The notes: a model not told the origin generated them from the sequence alone. 64,000 bases of DNA from Inquilinus sp. Marseille-Q2685 (GCF_916619195.1 NZ_CAKAKL010000002.1:622001-686000), one strand, 5' to 3'; counted from the stretch's first letter, positions 36,118 to 45,078 are shown. A program made the numbers and translations.

Positions 36118-36151
36118 CCGCCGGACCCGTTGTTATGGTTGGGTCCGGCGG
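36118..36151 (-). promoter_or_regulatory. Hairpin in the leader of the BNR-MoaD operon
   Basis: CCGCCGGACCC and GGGTCCGGCGG, 11 bases each, are perfectly complementary around a 12-base loop, 19 bases before the start of the BNR gene. It may affect mRNA start or stability. Confidence 0.45.
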
Positions 36152-36160
36152 ATCCCATAT

Positions 36161-36176
36161 TTAACTTTTCAGTTAA
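36161..36176. promoter_or_regulatory. AT-rich palindrome, possible operator of the BNR-MoaD operon
   Basis: TTAACT-TTTC-AGTTAA is a perfect inverted repeat in a rare AT-rich patch just upstream of the leader hairpin. Its form resembles ArsR/MarR-type operators; no such gene is adjacent. Confidence 0.4.
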
Positions 36177-36218
36177 GTTATGGCAGGGCGAGACCGCTGT
36201 CAAACCGGGCGAGGGTCG

Positions 36219-37073
36219 TCAGCGGAACACCACCGTCTTGGCGCCGTTCAGCAGCACGCGATGCTCGGAGTGGTATTTCAGGGCGCGGGCCAACACCACG
36301 CTCTCGACGTCTCGGCCGATGCCGACCAGGTCCTCGGCCGAAGCGGTGTGATCGACCCGGGTCACGTCCTGGTCGATGATCGGCCCTTCGTCCAGGTCGT
36401 CGGTGACGTAGTGCGAGGTGGCGCCGATCAGCTTGACGCCGCGGGCATGAGCCTGGTGGTAGGGCTTGGCGCCCTTGAAGCTGGGCAGGAAGGAGTGGTG
36501 GATGTTGATCACCCGCCCTTCCATCTTCCGGCACAGGTCGGAGGACAGCACCTGCATGTAGCGGGCCAGGACGACGAGGTCGATCTTCTCCTCGTCCACC
36601 AGCTCCAGCAGCCGGCGCTCCTGCTGCGCCTTGTTGTCCCGGGTCACCGGCAGGTGGTGGAACGGGATGCCGGCGGCGGCGACCCGCTGGTAGCTGTCGC
36701 GGTGGTTCGAGACCACGGCCGGGATCTCGATCGGCAGCGCCCCGATCTGCACCCGGTACAGGAGGTCGACCAGGCAGTGGTCGAACTTCGAGACCATGAC
36801 CAGGGCACGGATCTTGCGGTCCGCGTCATGGATCTCCCAGCCCATGCCGTAGTCGCTGCCGATCGGGGTGAAGCCTTCGCGCAGCTCGTCGAGATCGATC
36901 GAGCCTTCCACCGCCTCGGCCACCACCCGCATGAAGAAGCGGCCGGTGTCGCGGTCGAAGAACTGCGCGCTCTCGAGGATGTTGAGCCCGGAGCGGAACA
37001 CGAAGTCCGAGATCCGGGCGACGATGCCGGGGACGTCGGTGCAGGAGAGCTTGAGGATCAGCCGTTTCGCCAT
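36219..37073 (-). CDS. purU: Formyltetrahydrofolate deformylase
   Basis: 284 residues, the usual PurU length. The N-terminal ACT domain (about 1-85) reads LILKLSCTDVPGIVARISDFVFRSGLNI. The formyltransferase-like catalytic part has the NIHHSFLPSFKGAKPY motif and the GATSHYVTDDLDEGP motif with the catalytic Asp. It hydrolyses 10-formyl-tetrahydrofolate to formate and tetrahydrofolate in the cytoplasm. The start at 37073 matches the family; its ribosome site is weak. It is a single gene; no folate riboswitch is visible. Confidence 0.9.
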   Translation of the reverse strand: MAKRLILKLSCTDVPGIVARISDFVFRSGLNILESAQFFDRDTGRFFMRVVAEAVEGSIDLDELREGFTPIGSDYGMGWEIHDADRKIRALVMVSKFDHCLVDLLYRVQIGALPIEIPAVVSNHRDSYQRVAAAGIPFHHLPVTRDNKAQQERRLLELVDEEKIDLVVLARYMQVLSSDLCRKMEGRVINIHHSFLPSFKGAKPYHQAHARGVKLIGATSHYVTDDLDEGPIIDQDVTRVDHTASAEDLVGIGRDVESVVLARALKYHSEHRVLLNGAKTVVFR

Positions 37074-37201
37074 GGTGCCGCGTCGTCTCGCTGAAGGGCC
37101 TGGGCCGTGAAGCAATCATCGACACCTAGCACGACAGCGGGCCCCGCCTGAGGCTCGATTGCGACGGCCGGATGCCTGGAGCCGACGCAGCGCCGGTCTG
37201 G

Positions 37202-37612
37202 CTAGGCGGTTTCCCGGTACGGCACCAGGTCGGGCGTGGTCCCGTCCTTGAAGTCGACATGGACGTGGTTGCCGTCCGGGTCGTGGAAATTGACCTGGAT
37301 CAGACCGCTGCGCGGCGGCCGGCCGAGCTTGGTCTCGATGCCGAGGCCCTTCAGATGGGCCAGGAAGTCGTCGAGGTTGCCGCTGCTCTGGAAGGCGAAA
37401 TGCGACAGCTGCACCTGCTCCGGATGCAGCCGCTCCTTCACTTCGACCAGATGCACCACCGCCTGGTCGCCGAGATAGAGCCAAGCGCCGGGGAACGGGA
37501 AATCCGGCCGCGGCCCCGGCTCCAGGCCCAGCGCATCGCGGTAGAAGCGGATCAGCCGCTTCTGGTCGGCGGTCCAGATGTTGACGTGGTCCAGGCGCGT
37601 CAGGCTGGTCAT
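37202..37612 (-). CDS. VOC-family (glyoxalase/bleomycin-resistance-like) protein
   Basis: 136 residues, a single VOC domain: LTRLDHVNIWTADQKRLIRFYRDALGLEPG gives the first metal His, VQLSHFAFQS the next and HVHVDFKD the later ones. The GGGAG ribosome site precedes the ATG at 37612; the frame is open further upstream. It probably binds a metal and a small ligand or antibiotic. It is divergent from the Tm-1-like gene; function unknown. Confidence 0.8.
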   Translation of the reverse strand: MTSLTRLDHVNIWTADQKRLIRFYRDALGLEPGPRPDFPFPGAWLYLGDQAVVHLVEVKERLHPEQVQLSHFAFQSSGNLDDFLAHLKGLGIETKLGRPPRSGLIQVNFHDPDGNHVHVDFKDGTTPDLVPYRETA

Positions 37613-37779
37613 GGGCGTTCTCCCGGCTGCTCGTTGCCGCAGCATAGACCCTGGTTGTCCGACAAAAGAAGCCAGAACATTGATCCCGCGACCCCCTTGC
37701 ATCGAAAGCATTCGCGTCCGACAACCGAAGGCAAGAACCGGCGCGGCGATGCCGGCGCCCCCTCAGGGAAGGATGCGCC

Positions 37780-38985
37780 ATGAAGGCCTATGTCATCGGG
37801 ACCTGCGACACCAAGGGCCGCGAGCTGGCCTATGTGAAGGGGCTGGTCGAGGCGCTTGGCGTCCCGACGGTTCTGGTCGATGTCGGCACGGGCCCCGGCG
37901 GCCCCGGCGCGGGCCTGCCCATCGACGTCACCGCCCGCGAGGTGGCCCTGCACCATCCCGGCGGCATCGACGCCGTGTTCAGCGACGACCGCGGCCGTGC
38001 GGTGACGGCGATGGCGGAGGCGCTGCGCGGCTTCCTGGGCAGCCGCACGGACATCGGCGGCGTCATCGGCCTGGGCGGATCCGGCGGCACGGCGCTGGTC
38101 ACCCCGGCGATGCGCGACCTGCCGGTCGGCGTGCCCAAGATCATGGTCTCGACCGTCGCCTCCGGCAACGTCGCGCCCTATGTCGGGCCGGCCGACATCA
38201 TGATGCTGTACTCGGTCACCGACGTGTCCGGGATCAACCGCATCTCCCGCGCCGTGCTGGGCAACGCCGCCCACGCCCTGGCCGGGATGGTGGCGCATCC
38301 GGCGCCGCGCAGCGACGCCGACAAGCCGGCGCTGGGCCTGACCATGTTCGGCGTCACCACCCCCTGCGTCGAGCAGGTCAGCCGGGATCTAGAGGGCGAA
38401 TACGACTGCCTTGTGTTCCATGCCACCGGCACCGGCGGCCGGTCGATGGAGAAGCTGGTCGATTCCGGCCTGGTCGGCGGCGTCATCGACATCACCACGA
38501 CCGAGGTCTGCGACCTGCTGGTCGGGGGCGTGTTCCCGGCCGGCGAGGACCGCTTCGACAGCATCATCCGCACCCGCATCCCCTATGTCGCCTCCTGCGG
38601 CGCGCTCGACATGGTGAATTTCGGGGCGAAGGAGACGGTCCCGGAGAAGTTCCTGGGCCGGAATCTCTACGTCCACAACCCGCAGGTGACGCTGATGCGG
38701 ACGACGGTGGAGGAGAATGTGGAGATGGGCCGCTGGATCGGCGCCAAGCTGAACCGGATGGACGGACCGGTGCGCTTCCTGATTCCGGAGGGCGGCGTGT
38801 CGCTGATCGATGCGCCCGGCAAGCCGTTCCACGATCCGGCCGCCGACGAGGCCCTGTTCCAGGCGCTGGAGGCGACGGTGCGGCAGACCCCGAACCGGCG
38901 GCTGATCCGCCTGCCCCACGCCATCAACGACCCGGAGTTCGCGGCCGCGCTGGTGCGCGAGTTCCGCGCCATCGCCCATCACTGA
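37780..38985 (+). CDS. Tm-1-like (UPF0261) ATP-binding protein
   Basis: 401 residues. The N-terminal part ([27 protein letters not shown]) and the [34 protein letters not shown] segment mark the Tm-1/UPF0261 fold, which binds ATP in the plant resistance protein Tm-1. Bacterial members usually lie beside a TIM-barrel partner, which is absent here. It is cytoplasmic with an unknown reaction. A GGAAGGA ribosome site precedes the ATG. The SRPBCC gene follows by 78 bases on the same strand. Confidence 0.85.
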   Translation: MKAYVIGTCDTKGRELAYVKGLVEALGVPTVLVDVGTGPGGPGAGLPIDVTAREVALHHPGGIDAVFSDDRGRAVTAMAEALRGFLGSRTDIGGVIGLGGSGGTALVTPAMRDLPVGVPKIMVSTVASGNVAPYVGPADIMMLYSVTDVSGINRISRAVLGNAAHALAGMVAHPAPRSDADKPALGLTMFGVTTPCVEQVSRDLEGEYDCLVFHATGTGGRSMEKLVDSGLVGGVIDITTTEVCDLLVGGVFPAGEDRFDSIIRTRIPYVASCGALDMVNFGAKETVPEKFLGRNLYVHNPQVTLMRTTVEENVEMGRWIGAKLNRMDGPVRFLIPEGGVSLIDAPGKPFHDPAADEALFQALEATVRQTPNRRLIRLPHAINDPEFAAALVREFRAIAHH

Positions 38986-39063
38986 CGCCACGCCATGGCC
39001 GTTTCGCACGGCCCGCGCCTCCGAGCAGGTCTCGTTCCGACGTCCCAACCAGGAGAAGCGAGC

Positions 39064-39501
39064 ATGATCCGAGTGACCACCAGCAGCGTGATCAACGCCC
39101 CGGTCGAGACCGTGTGGCAGGCGATCCGGGATTTCAACGCCCTGCCCGACTGGCATCCCGCCATCGCCAGCAGCAAGGTCGAGGATGGCGGCAGCCCCGA
39201 CCGCATCGGCTGCGTCCGCAGCATGGAGCTGGCCGGCGGCGGCACCGTCCGCGAAAGGCTGCTGACCCTCTCGGATTCCGAGCACAGCGTCACCTATGCG
39301 ATCCTGGCCGCGCCGATGCCGGTCGAGAACTACGTCGCCACGCTGCGCCTGCTGCCGGTCACCGACGGCAACCGCAGCTTCGCCGAATGGACCGCCGAGT
39401 TCGACGTGGCGGCCGAGAACGAGGCGGCGATGCGCAAGCTGATCGGCCAGGGTGTGTTCCAGACCGGCTTCGATTCCCTGAAGCAGCGCTTCGGCGGCTG
39501 A
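39064..39501 (+). CDS. SRPBCC-family protein (polyketide cyclase/Bet v I-like)
   Basis: 145 residues. The start at 39064 follows AGGAG. The sequence SSVINAPVETVWQAIRDFNALPDWHPAIASSKVEDGG is the standard SRPBCC opening; then come strands and a C-terminal helix (AAMRKLIGQGVFQTGFDSLKQRF). The ligand is unknown. It is different from the SRPBCC protein at 3568-3981 in the helix and the opening. Probably co-transcribed with the Tm-1-like gene. Confidence 0.8.
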   Translation: MIRVTTSSVINAPVETVWQAIRDFNALPDWHPAIASSKVEDGGSPDRIGCVRSMELAGGGTVRERLLTLSDSEHSVTYAILAAPMPVENYVATLRLLPVTDGNRSFAEWTAEFDVAAENEAAMRKLIGQGVFQTGFDSLKQRFGG

Positions 39502-39523
39502 CGCCGGGCGGTGGCGCGGCGGT

Positions 39524-40435
39524 TCAGGGGCCGCCCGCCTCCGCCTTCAGCCAGTCGATGAACCGGCGGACCGGCTGCCAGTCGGCCAGCGACGGCAAGG
39601 TCACGGCGTAGTGGTTCCAGTTGGTCGGGATCTCGGCGTCGAGCAGGCGCAGAAGACGCCCGGTCCGTATGTCCTCCTCGACCAGCGTCCTGCGGGCGAT
39701 GGCGACGCCGAGGCCGTTCACCGCGGCCTCGAGGGTCAGCAGCGACCCGTTCAGGTTCATCCCGTCATTGACCGCGTCGAGCGGCAGGCCGTTGGTCTCG
39801 AACCAGTGCTGCCAATGCGCACCGCTCTGGTCATCCCGGGCGGTGGTGTCGATCAGCCGGTCGAGGCGCAGGATGTCGGCCGGCGTGGCGACCGGCCCGG
39901 CCGCGGCGATGTAGCCGGGGCTGGCGACCGGGAAGATCGCATCGGCCATCAGCGGCTCGACGCGGAGATTCGGATAGGCCCCACCGCCGAAGCGCAGGGC
40001 GATGTCGGCGGTGCGCTGCGACAGGTCGACCAGGGCGAGGTCGGCCATGATGTCGATGTCGATATCGGGATGCTGCGCCCGGAACCGCTGCAGCCGCGGA
40101 GCCAGCCAGCGGACCGCATGCGAGGGGATGGCGCTGACCCGCAGCCGCGCCCGCCCCCGCCGGTCGACGCCGGCCACGGTGCGGCGGATCTCCTGCAGGG
40201 CCCGGCCCATCCCGGCGGCCAGGGCCTCGCCCTCGACCGACAGCTCGACGCGGCGGACATGGCGGACCAGCAGCGCCACGCCGAGTTCCGCCTCGAGGTC
40301 GGCGACGCGATGGCTGACAGCGCTGGCGGTGACCGCCAGCTCCTCGGCCGCGCGCTTGAAGCTGCCGAGCCGGGCCACCGCCTCGAAGGCGCGGAGCGAT
40401 TCCAGCGGCGGCAGCCGCCGCGTCACCGTCGGCAT
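39524..40435 (-). CDS. LysR-family regulator, GcvA-like
   Basis: 303 residues. The HTH is RLPPLESLRAFEAVARLGSFKRAAEELAVTASAVSHRVADLEAELG, the typical GcvA/AmpR-like opening. The C-terminal part is the periplasmic-binding-protein fold (ADIALRFGGGAYPNLRVEPLMADAIFPVASPGY). GcvA-like members often control the divergent or adjacent gene. Divergent here is the first LuxR-like gene. Convergent to the SRPBCC gene. Confidence 0.85.
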   Translation of the reverse strand: MPTVTRRLPPLESLRAFEAVARLGSFKRAAEELAVTASAVSHRVADLEAELGVALLVRHVRRVELSVEGEALAAGMGRALQEIRRTVAGVDRRGRARLRVSAIPSHAVRWLAPRLQRFRAQHPDIDIDIMADLALVDLSQRTADIALRFGGGAYPNLRVEPLMADAIFPVASPGYIAAAGPVATPADILRLDRLIDTTARDDQSGAHWQHWFETNGLPLDAVNDGMNLNGSLLTLEAAVNGLGVAIARRTLVEEDIRTGRLLRLLDAEIPTNWNHYAVTLPSLADWQPVRRFIDWLKAEAGGP

Positions 40436-40526
40436 CGAACCACGGCCGGCGGGCCGTCCCCCGCGGCAGGCCGCGCGTCCGGAGGCGTCGCGAGCGTCGT
40501 CAGCCCCATGGATGAGCCCGCCTCAT

Positions 40527-40544
40527 TCATTGATGCGGAAATGA
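40527..40544. promoter_or_regulatory. Interrupted inverted repeat near the LysR gene start
   Basis: TCATT-N8-AATGA lies between the divergent LysR and LuxR genes, about 92 bases from the LysR start. LysR sites are often interrupted palindromes, so this is a candidate; there is no further support. Confidence 0.3.
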
Positions 40545-40644
40545 TCGCTTGTCCGGCACCCCCCTGCCAAGTCATAGCGCTATGGGAGCGGCCCGATCCG
40601 GATCCCGGGCCGGACCGACCGTGCGGGACGTCGAGGTGGCGTGG

Positions 40645-40662
40645 GTGTGACCCGGGTAACAC
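40645..40662. promoter_or_regulatory. 18-base palindrome before the first LuxR gene
   Basis: GTGTGACCC and GGGTAACAC are complementary apart from one mismatch. It lies 22 bases ahead of the first possible start of the LuxR gene, a good place for autoregulation. Confidence 0.4.
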
Positions 40663-40683
40663 TGAGACCGCTTCTCAAACGCA

Positions 40684-41610
40684 ATGATGCCCGGCGGATC
40701 GGGAACGCCGGTCCCCGGCATCACCATGGGCGCCGCCCGCGCGCTCCGCATCCCCACGAGGCCGATGCTCGATTGTCCTGATCCGTCCGCCGCCGCCCTT
40801 CACGGGATGACCGCCGCCCCCGGCCGAAGCCGGCTGCGGGCCGAGCCGCGCATCCCGCCCTCTTCCCCTCCCGGCGAGGACGAGCTTCTCAGGCTGATCG
40901 GCCAGGCCTACGACGCCGGCATTGGCGACGACGCCTGGGAAACGGTGCTGACCAGCCTGCGGGATCTGCTGGGCGCCGAGTCCGGCGCGCTGTTCGCGGC
41001 CGGGTACGAAGCACCGGCGGAGCGCTCGGTCCATGTCGGCTGCGATCCGGCCTTCATCCCGCCCTACAACGACCACTACCACCGGCTGTCGCCGACCTTG
41101 CCGGTCATGTCCCGCTTGCCGGCCGGATCGGTCTGCACCAACCACATGCTGGTGCCGGAGGCGGTCTATACGAGGACGGAATTCTACCACGACCACATCC
41201 GGCCGCAGGGCAAGTACAGCAATCTCATCTGGGTCGGCGATGGCGACGGGGCCGGCCGGAAGTTCCTCTGCCTGTGGCGGCAGCGATGGCAGCCGGCCTG
41301 GGAGGCGACGGCGCTTCGCGTGCTGGGCGCGATCGGGCCGCACCTTGCCAGGGCACTGCAGATCGAACAGTGCCTCACCGCACGTTCTCCCCGATCCCCG
41401 GCGGCCGCGGCCGAGCTTCTGGCGCCGCAGGAGCGTGCCTGCCTGGCCGGCGTGGCCCGCGGCGCCTCGAGCAAGCTGATCGCCCGGCAGCTCGGCCTGT
41501 CGATGCACACCGTCAACGCCTATCTCGCCACGGCCAGACGCAAGCTGAAGGCCGCGAGCCGCAGCGAGGCCGTTGCGATGGCTCTGTCCTCGGGGCTGAT
41601 CGATGGCTGA
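40684..41610 (+). CDS. LuxR-type regulator 1 of a tandem pair
   Basis: 308 residues in the longest form. A sensing region of about 150 residues (LLRLIGQAYDAGIGDDAWETVLTSLRDLLGAESGALF) is followed by a GerE helix-turn-helix (LLAPQERACLAGVARGASSKLIARQLGLSMHTVNAYLATARRKL). It matches its downstream neighbour over almost its full length. The AHL-binding residues of quorum-sensing LuxR proteins are not seen, so the ligand is unknown. The start is uncertain: ATGs at 40684, 40726, 40765 and 40807 all lack a strong ribosome site, and the tandem partner suggests 40807. Confidence 0.75.
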   Translation: MMPGGSGTPVPGITMGAARALRIPTRPMLDCPDPSAAALHGMTAAPGRSRLRAEPRIPPSSPPGEDELLRLIGQAYDAGIGDDAWETVLTSLRDLLGAESGALFAAGYEAPAERSVHVGCDPAFIPPYNDHYHRLSPTLPVMSRLPAGSVCTNHMLVPEAVYTRTEFYHDHIRPQGKYSNLIWVGDGDGAGRKFLCLWRQRWQPAWEATALRVLGAIGPHLARALQIEQCLTARSPRSPAAAAELLAPQERACLAGVARGASSKLIARQLGLSMHTVNAYLATARRKLKAASRSEAVAMALSSGLIDG

Positions 41611-42370
41611 CCCGGCCCGGCATTCCGGCGAGGGCGCCCTCTCGGCCCTGATCGCCCAGGCCTACGACGCCGCCCTCGGCCGCGAGAGCTGGACGGCGCT
41701 GCTCACCGGCCTGGCGGAGCTGCTCGGCAGCGATTCCGCGGCGGCGCTGCATCCGACCGGGACGCCCCTGCCGAACGACGAAGCCGTCCGCCTTCGCGTC
41801 GACCCCGGCTACGTGCCGCTCTACAACGCGCATTACCACGCCACCTGGCCGGTCCTGCCGGCATTGCCGCGTCTGTCGGCCGGGGCGGTCTTCGTCGACC
41901 GCATGCTGGTGCCGGACGCCGCCTTCCTGCGGACCGAGTTCTACGCCGACTATGCGCGGCCGCAGGGCCGGCACAGCGGGCTCTACTGGATCGACGTCGA
42001 CCGGCAGGGGCTGGCGGCCCACCTTTCGCTCTGGCGGACCCGGCGCCGTCCGGATTGGGGCGACGATGAGATCCAGCTGCTGCGCCATCTCGGCCCGCAT
42101 CTCGGCCGGGCGCTGGCGATCAGGCGGCGGCTCGCCGCCGCGCAGCCCAGGCCGCCGGCCGCCATCGGCCCCGATGTCGTCGCGCCGCGCGAGCTCGACT
42201 GCCTCGCCTGGGTCGCCCGCGGCGCCTCGAGCAAGCAGATCGCCCGGCGGCTCGGCCTGTCGATGCACACCGTCAACGACTATCTCGCCTCGGCCCGGCG
42301 CAAGCTGAAGGCGACCAGCCGCAGCGAAGCCGTCGCCACAGCCCTGCAGCTGGGCCTGATCGAGGGCTGA
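41603..42370 (+). CDS. LuxR-type regulator 2 of a tandem pair
   Basis: 255 residues. It begins 8 bases before the stop of LuxR 1, so the genes are translationally coupled. It shares the sensing-region opening (LSALIAQAYDAALGRESW) and nearly the same HTH (VAPRELDCLAWVARGASSKQIARRLGLSMHTVNDYLASARRKL) with LuxR 1, and it arose by tandem duplication. The region between sensing and HTH differs most. The two could form heterodimers. Not AHL-type by visible residues. Confidence 0.85.
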   Translation: MADPARHSGEGALSALIAQAYDAALGRESWTALLTGLAELLGSDSAAALHPTGTPLPNDEAVRLRVDPGYVPLYNAHYHATWPVLPALPRLSAGAVFVDRMLVPDAAFLRTEFYADYARPQGRHSGLYWIDVDRQGLAAHLSLWRTRRRPDWGDDEIQLLRHLGPHLGRALAIRRRLAAAQPRPPAAIGPDVVAPRELDCLAWVARGASSKQIARRLGLSMHTVNDYLASARRKLKATSRSEAVATALQLGLIEG

Positions 42371-42405
42371 TCCTCCTGCACCGACCGGCAACGCACCGCC
42401 TCCCG

Positions 42406-42425
42406 ATACCCTATTTGTGAGGTAT
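42406..42425. promoter_or_regulatory. 20-base interrupted palindrome after the LuxR genes
   Basis: ATACC-N10-GGTAT, 20 bases in total, is the length of a lux box. It lies between LuxR 2 and the Crp/Fnr gene. Confidence 0.3.
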
Positions 42426-42590
42426 TGAGGGGGCCCGCCTCCGCCCCGGATAATGGCCGAACGTGAGGGGTACCTGATCGGCAGGCACTCGGAACGACCG
42501 GGTCCATGGTCCACGATCATGGCCGATCATCGTCGCTGCGCGACGGCGCTGCGGCGAGACCGCCCCCTGCACCACCGACGTCAACATGGA

Positions 42591-42611
42591 CGGCCGTTCT
42601 CCGAACGGCCG
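42591..42611 (+). promoter_or_regulatory. Hairpin just before the Crp/Fnr ribosome site
   Basis: CGGCCGTTC and GAACGGCCG are perfectly complementary (9 bases, loop TCC) and end 2 bases before the GGGGA ribosome site of the Crp/Fnr gene. Confidence 0.4.
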
Positions 42612-42623
42612 CTGGGGATCGCC

Positions 42624-43340
42624 ATGAACTGCATGACACCTTCGGTGCGAGGCCAGCACCTCCTGGCCGGAACACCGCTGTTCTCCGCCTGCCCGCCGGC
42701 GCTGCGCGATGCCGCCGCCGCGCGGCTGATCGAACGATGCTATGCCGACGGCGACACGATCTTCCTGCGCGGCGATCCGGGCGACAGCGTGATGATCGTG
42801 GCCTCCGGCCGCGTCGCGCTGCGCCGGACCTCGCCGCAGGGACGCGAGATCCTGCTGGCGATCCTGACCGAGGGCGACCTCCTCGGAGAGATGTCGCTGC
42901 TCGACGGCCGGGGCCGCAGCGCCGACGCCGTCGCGCTGGGCGGCTGCCGGCTGCTGGTGCTGGAGCGGCGCGAGATGCTGCGGCTGCTGCGCCAGTCGCC
43001 GGACACCTGCCTGAAGCTGATGGAGCTACTGACGGATCGCCTGCGGCGGACCAGCGACCAGCTCGAAGGGGTGGCGCTGTTCAACCTGCCGGCGCGGCTG
43101 GCGCGGCTGCTGCTGGACCTCAGCGAGACGCCGCTCGCCGGCTCCGTCTCCGGCCGCCCGGCGCTGCCGCCGGTGCTGTCGCAGCGCGACCTGGGCCTGC
43201 TGATCGCCGCCAGCCGCTCCAAGGTCAACCTGCAGCTCGGCCGCTGGATCAGCGACGGCATCCTGCGCCGGGAGCGCGGCGGGCTGGTGCTGCACGATCT
43301 CGAGCAGCTGGCCGACATCGCCGAATCCGGCGACGCCTGA
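42624..43340 (+). CDS. Crp/Fnr-family transcription regulator
   Basis: 238 residues, the usual length. The cyclic-nucleotide-binding domain (YADGDTIFLRGDPGDSVMIVASGRVALRR and EGDLLGEMSLLDGRGRSADAVA) has the general cAMP-pocket shape but no clear Arg-Ser pair. The HTH is LSQRDLGLLIAASRSKVNLQLGRWISDGIL. No Cys cluster for an Fnr iron-sulfur centre is visible. The ATG at 42624 has GGGGA before it. The ORF is open further upstream but without a ribosome site. A class III cyclase is at 25859, but no direct link is shown. Confidence 0.85.
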   Translation: MNCMTPSVRGQHLLAGTPLFSACPPALRDAAAARLIERCYADGDTIFLRGDPGDSVMIVASGRVALRRTSPQGREILLAILTEGDLLGEMSLLDGRGRSADAVALGGCRLLVLERREMLRLLRQSPDTCLKLMELLTDRLRRTSDQLEGVALFNLPARLARLLLDLSETPLAGSVSGRPALPPVLSQRDLGLLIAASRSKVNLQLGRWISDGILRRERGGLVLHDLEQLADIAESGDA

Positions 43341-43552
43341 TCGTCCGGGCCGCCACAGAAAAGCCATAGTAAAAATAGGAACAGACGTTCCGCAGGGAAC
43401 ACGAACCTGGCCTCTCTTCTGTCAAACCAGATCATGCAAGGACATTTTTTCGATCTTTGCAGCACAACGGCGGCCGATCGAGAGACGGCTACCAGAGATC
43501 ACACCATGACTGAGAGCGGCACCCGCGAGACGGGAGCCGGAAGGGAGAAACC

Positions 43553-44974
43553 ATGGCTTACATTCCAGGAAAAGATAACGTCCATGACGTGCTCTACGGC
43601 ACCCAGGACGGCGACACCATCTCGGGCTTCGGGCTCAACGATACGCTCTTCGGCCTCGGCGGCAATGACTCGCTGTTCGGCGGCTCGGGCTACGACGTCC
43701 TGAGAGGCGGCCTCGGCGCCGACTACCTGGCCGGCGGTGCCGATTTCGACTACGCCTACTATGACGACAGCGCGACGGGCGTGTGGGCCGTGATCGGTGG
43801 CCACGGCATGGGCGGCACCGCGGAAGGGGACTACGTCGCCAGCGACGTCGAGGGCCTGGTCGGGTCCAACCACGCCGACTTCCTGATAGGCAACGCGTCC
43901 GGCAACGTCCTCGGCGGCCTCAATGGCGACGACTATCTCTACGGCGCCGGCGGCATCGATTCGCTCGTCGGCGGCTACGGAAACGACATTCTGGAAGGCG
44001 GCGCCGGCGCCGACTACCTGTCCGGAGGGTCCGGCTCGGACACGGCCACCTACGGTGACAGCGCCACCTATGTCTGGGTGGATCTCAGGAGTCGCGGCTA
44101 TTACGGCACCGCCGAGGGGGACACGTTTTCGAGCGTGGAAAACCTCAACGGGTCCAGCCATGGCGACTACCTGCTCGGCGACGCTGCCGGCAATACCCTC
44201 GATGGGTATACCGGAGACGACTACCTCTCCGGGCATGAAGGCAACGACCGCCTGATCGGCGGCAAGGGCGCCGACACCATGTATGGCGGTGCCGGCGAGG
44301 ACACCGTGAGCTACCTGAACTCCACCGCTGGAGTCTGGGTCGATCTGCGCGGCGGCACGGCCAGCGGCGGCGATGCCCAAGGAGACTACCTCGGCAAGGA
44401 CATCGAGGATTTCCAGGGATCGAAGTTCAACGACACCGTGATTGGATCGAGCGCCGAGAACTACATCACCACGCAGGACGGCCGCGACTTCGTCTACGCC
44501 GGCGACGGCAGGGACTACTTGTTCGGCGGGGCGGGCGACGATGGGCTGGCCGGCGAAGGCGGCGATGACCAGCTCTCCGGCGATGCCGGCAGCGACACGC
44601 TCTATGGCGGGATCGGAAGCGACCTGCTGCGAGGCGGCGACGGGAACGACGTCGTCTCGGGCGGCACCGGCGCCGACCGGTTCTCCTTCGCCAAGGTCGA
44701 CCTGGGCGATGTCGACGCCATCAAGGACTTCCACCGTTCCGAAGGCGACAGGATCTCCCTGTCCGGCATCGACGCCAACACCAAGCTGGCCGGGGACCAG
44801 GCCTTCAGCTTCATCGGCACCGCCGCCTTCACCGGCGTGGCCGGGCAGCTGCACTACAGCAACAACGGCGTCGAGACGGTGCTGACCGGTGACGTGAATG
44901 GCGACAGGGTCGCCGACTTCACGATCAAGTTCACCGACGCGCCGGGCCTGATCGCCAGCGATTTCTATCTCTGA
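43553..44974 (+). CDS. RTX calcium-binding protein 2
   Basis: 473 residues with three related modules of about 100-120 residues, each a run of GGxGxDxL repeats and a YDDSATGVW-like (YGDSATYVWVDL, YLNSTAGVWVDL) strand unit. The C-terminal tail (VDAIKDFHRSEGDRISLSGIDANTKLAGDQAFSFIG and further on) ends in ASDFYL. No signal peptide: typical of type I secreted RTX proteins. The ribosome site AAGGGAG precedes the ATG. A strong terminator follows. The next gene encodes a related RTX protein. Confidence 0.9.
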   Translation: MAYIPGKDNVHDVLYGTQDGDTISGFGLNDTLFGLGGNDSLFGGSGYDVLRGGLGADYLAGGADFDYAYYDDSATGVWAVIGGHGMGGTAEGDYVASDVEGLVGSNHADFLIGNASGNVLGGLNGDDYLYGAGGIDSLVGGYGNDILEGGAGADYLSGGSGSDTATYGDSATYVWVDLRSRGYYGTAEGDTFSSVENLNGSSHGDYLLGDAAGNTLDGYTGDDYLSGHEGNDRLIGGKGADTMYGGAGEDTVSYLNSTAGVWVDLRGGTASGGDAQGDYLGKDIEDFQGSKFNDTVIGSSAENYITTQDGRDFVYAGDGRDYLFGGAGDDGLAGEGGDDQLSGDAGSDTLYGGIGSDLLRGGDGNDVVSGGTGADRFSFAKVDLGDVDAIKDFHRSEGDRISLSGIDANTKLAGDQAFSFIGTAAFTGVAGQLHYSNNGVETVLTGDVNGDRVADFTIKFTDAPGLIASDFYL

Positions 44975-44984
44975 GCGATCCCTC

Positions 44985-45020
44985 GGGAGGCCGCGGTTGC
45001 GGGCGGCCTCCCCTTGTCTT
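44985..45020 (+). terminator. Rho-independent terminator after RTX protein 2
   Basis: GGGAGGCCGC and GCGGCCTCCC, perfect 10-base arms around GGTTGCGG, are followed by CTTGTCTT. It lies 10 bases after the stop. Confidence 0.7.
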
Positions 45021-45078
45021 CCCCTTTTCCCAAGTCAGCGCCGGCCTCTGAACGAGGCGCCGGCGCCGGGAGACCATC

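Noticed and set aside
36074-37201. Riboswitch ahead of purU
   Set aside because: No recognised folate or glycine aptamer pattern is visible in the leader.
43434-43703. Short frame before the second RTX gene
   Set aside because: Overlaps the RTX start in another frame, has no ribosome site and no protein features.
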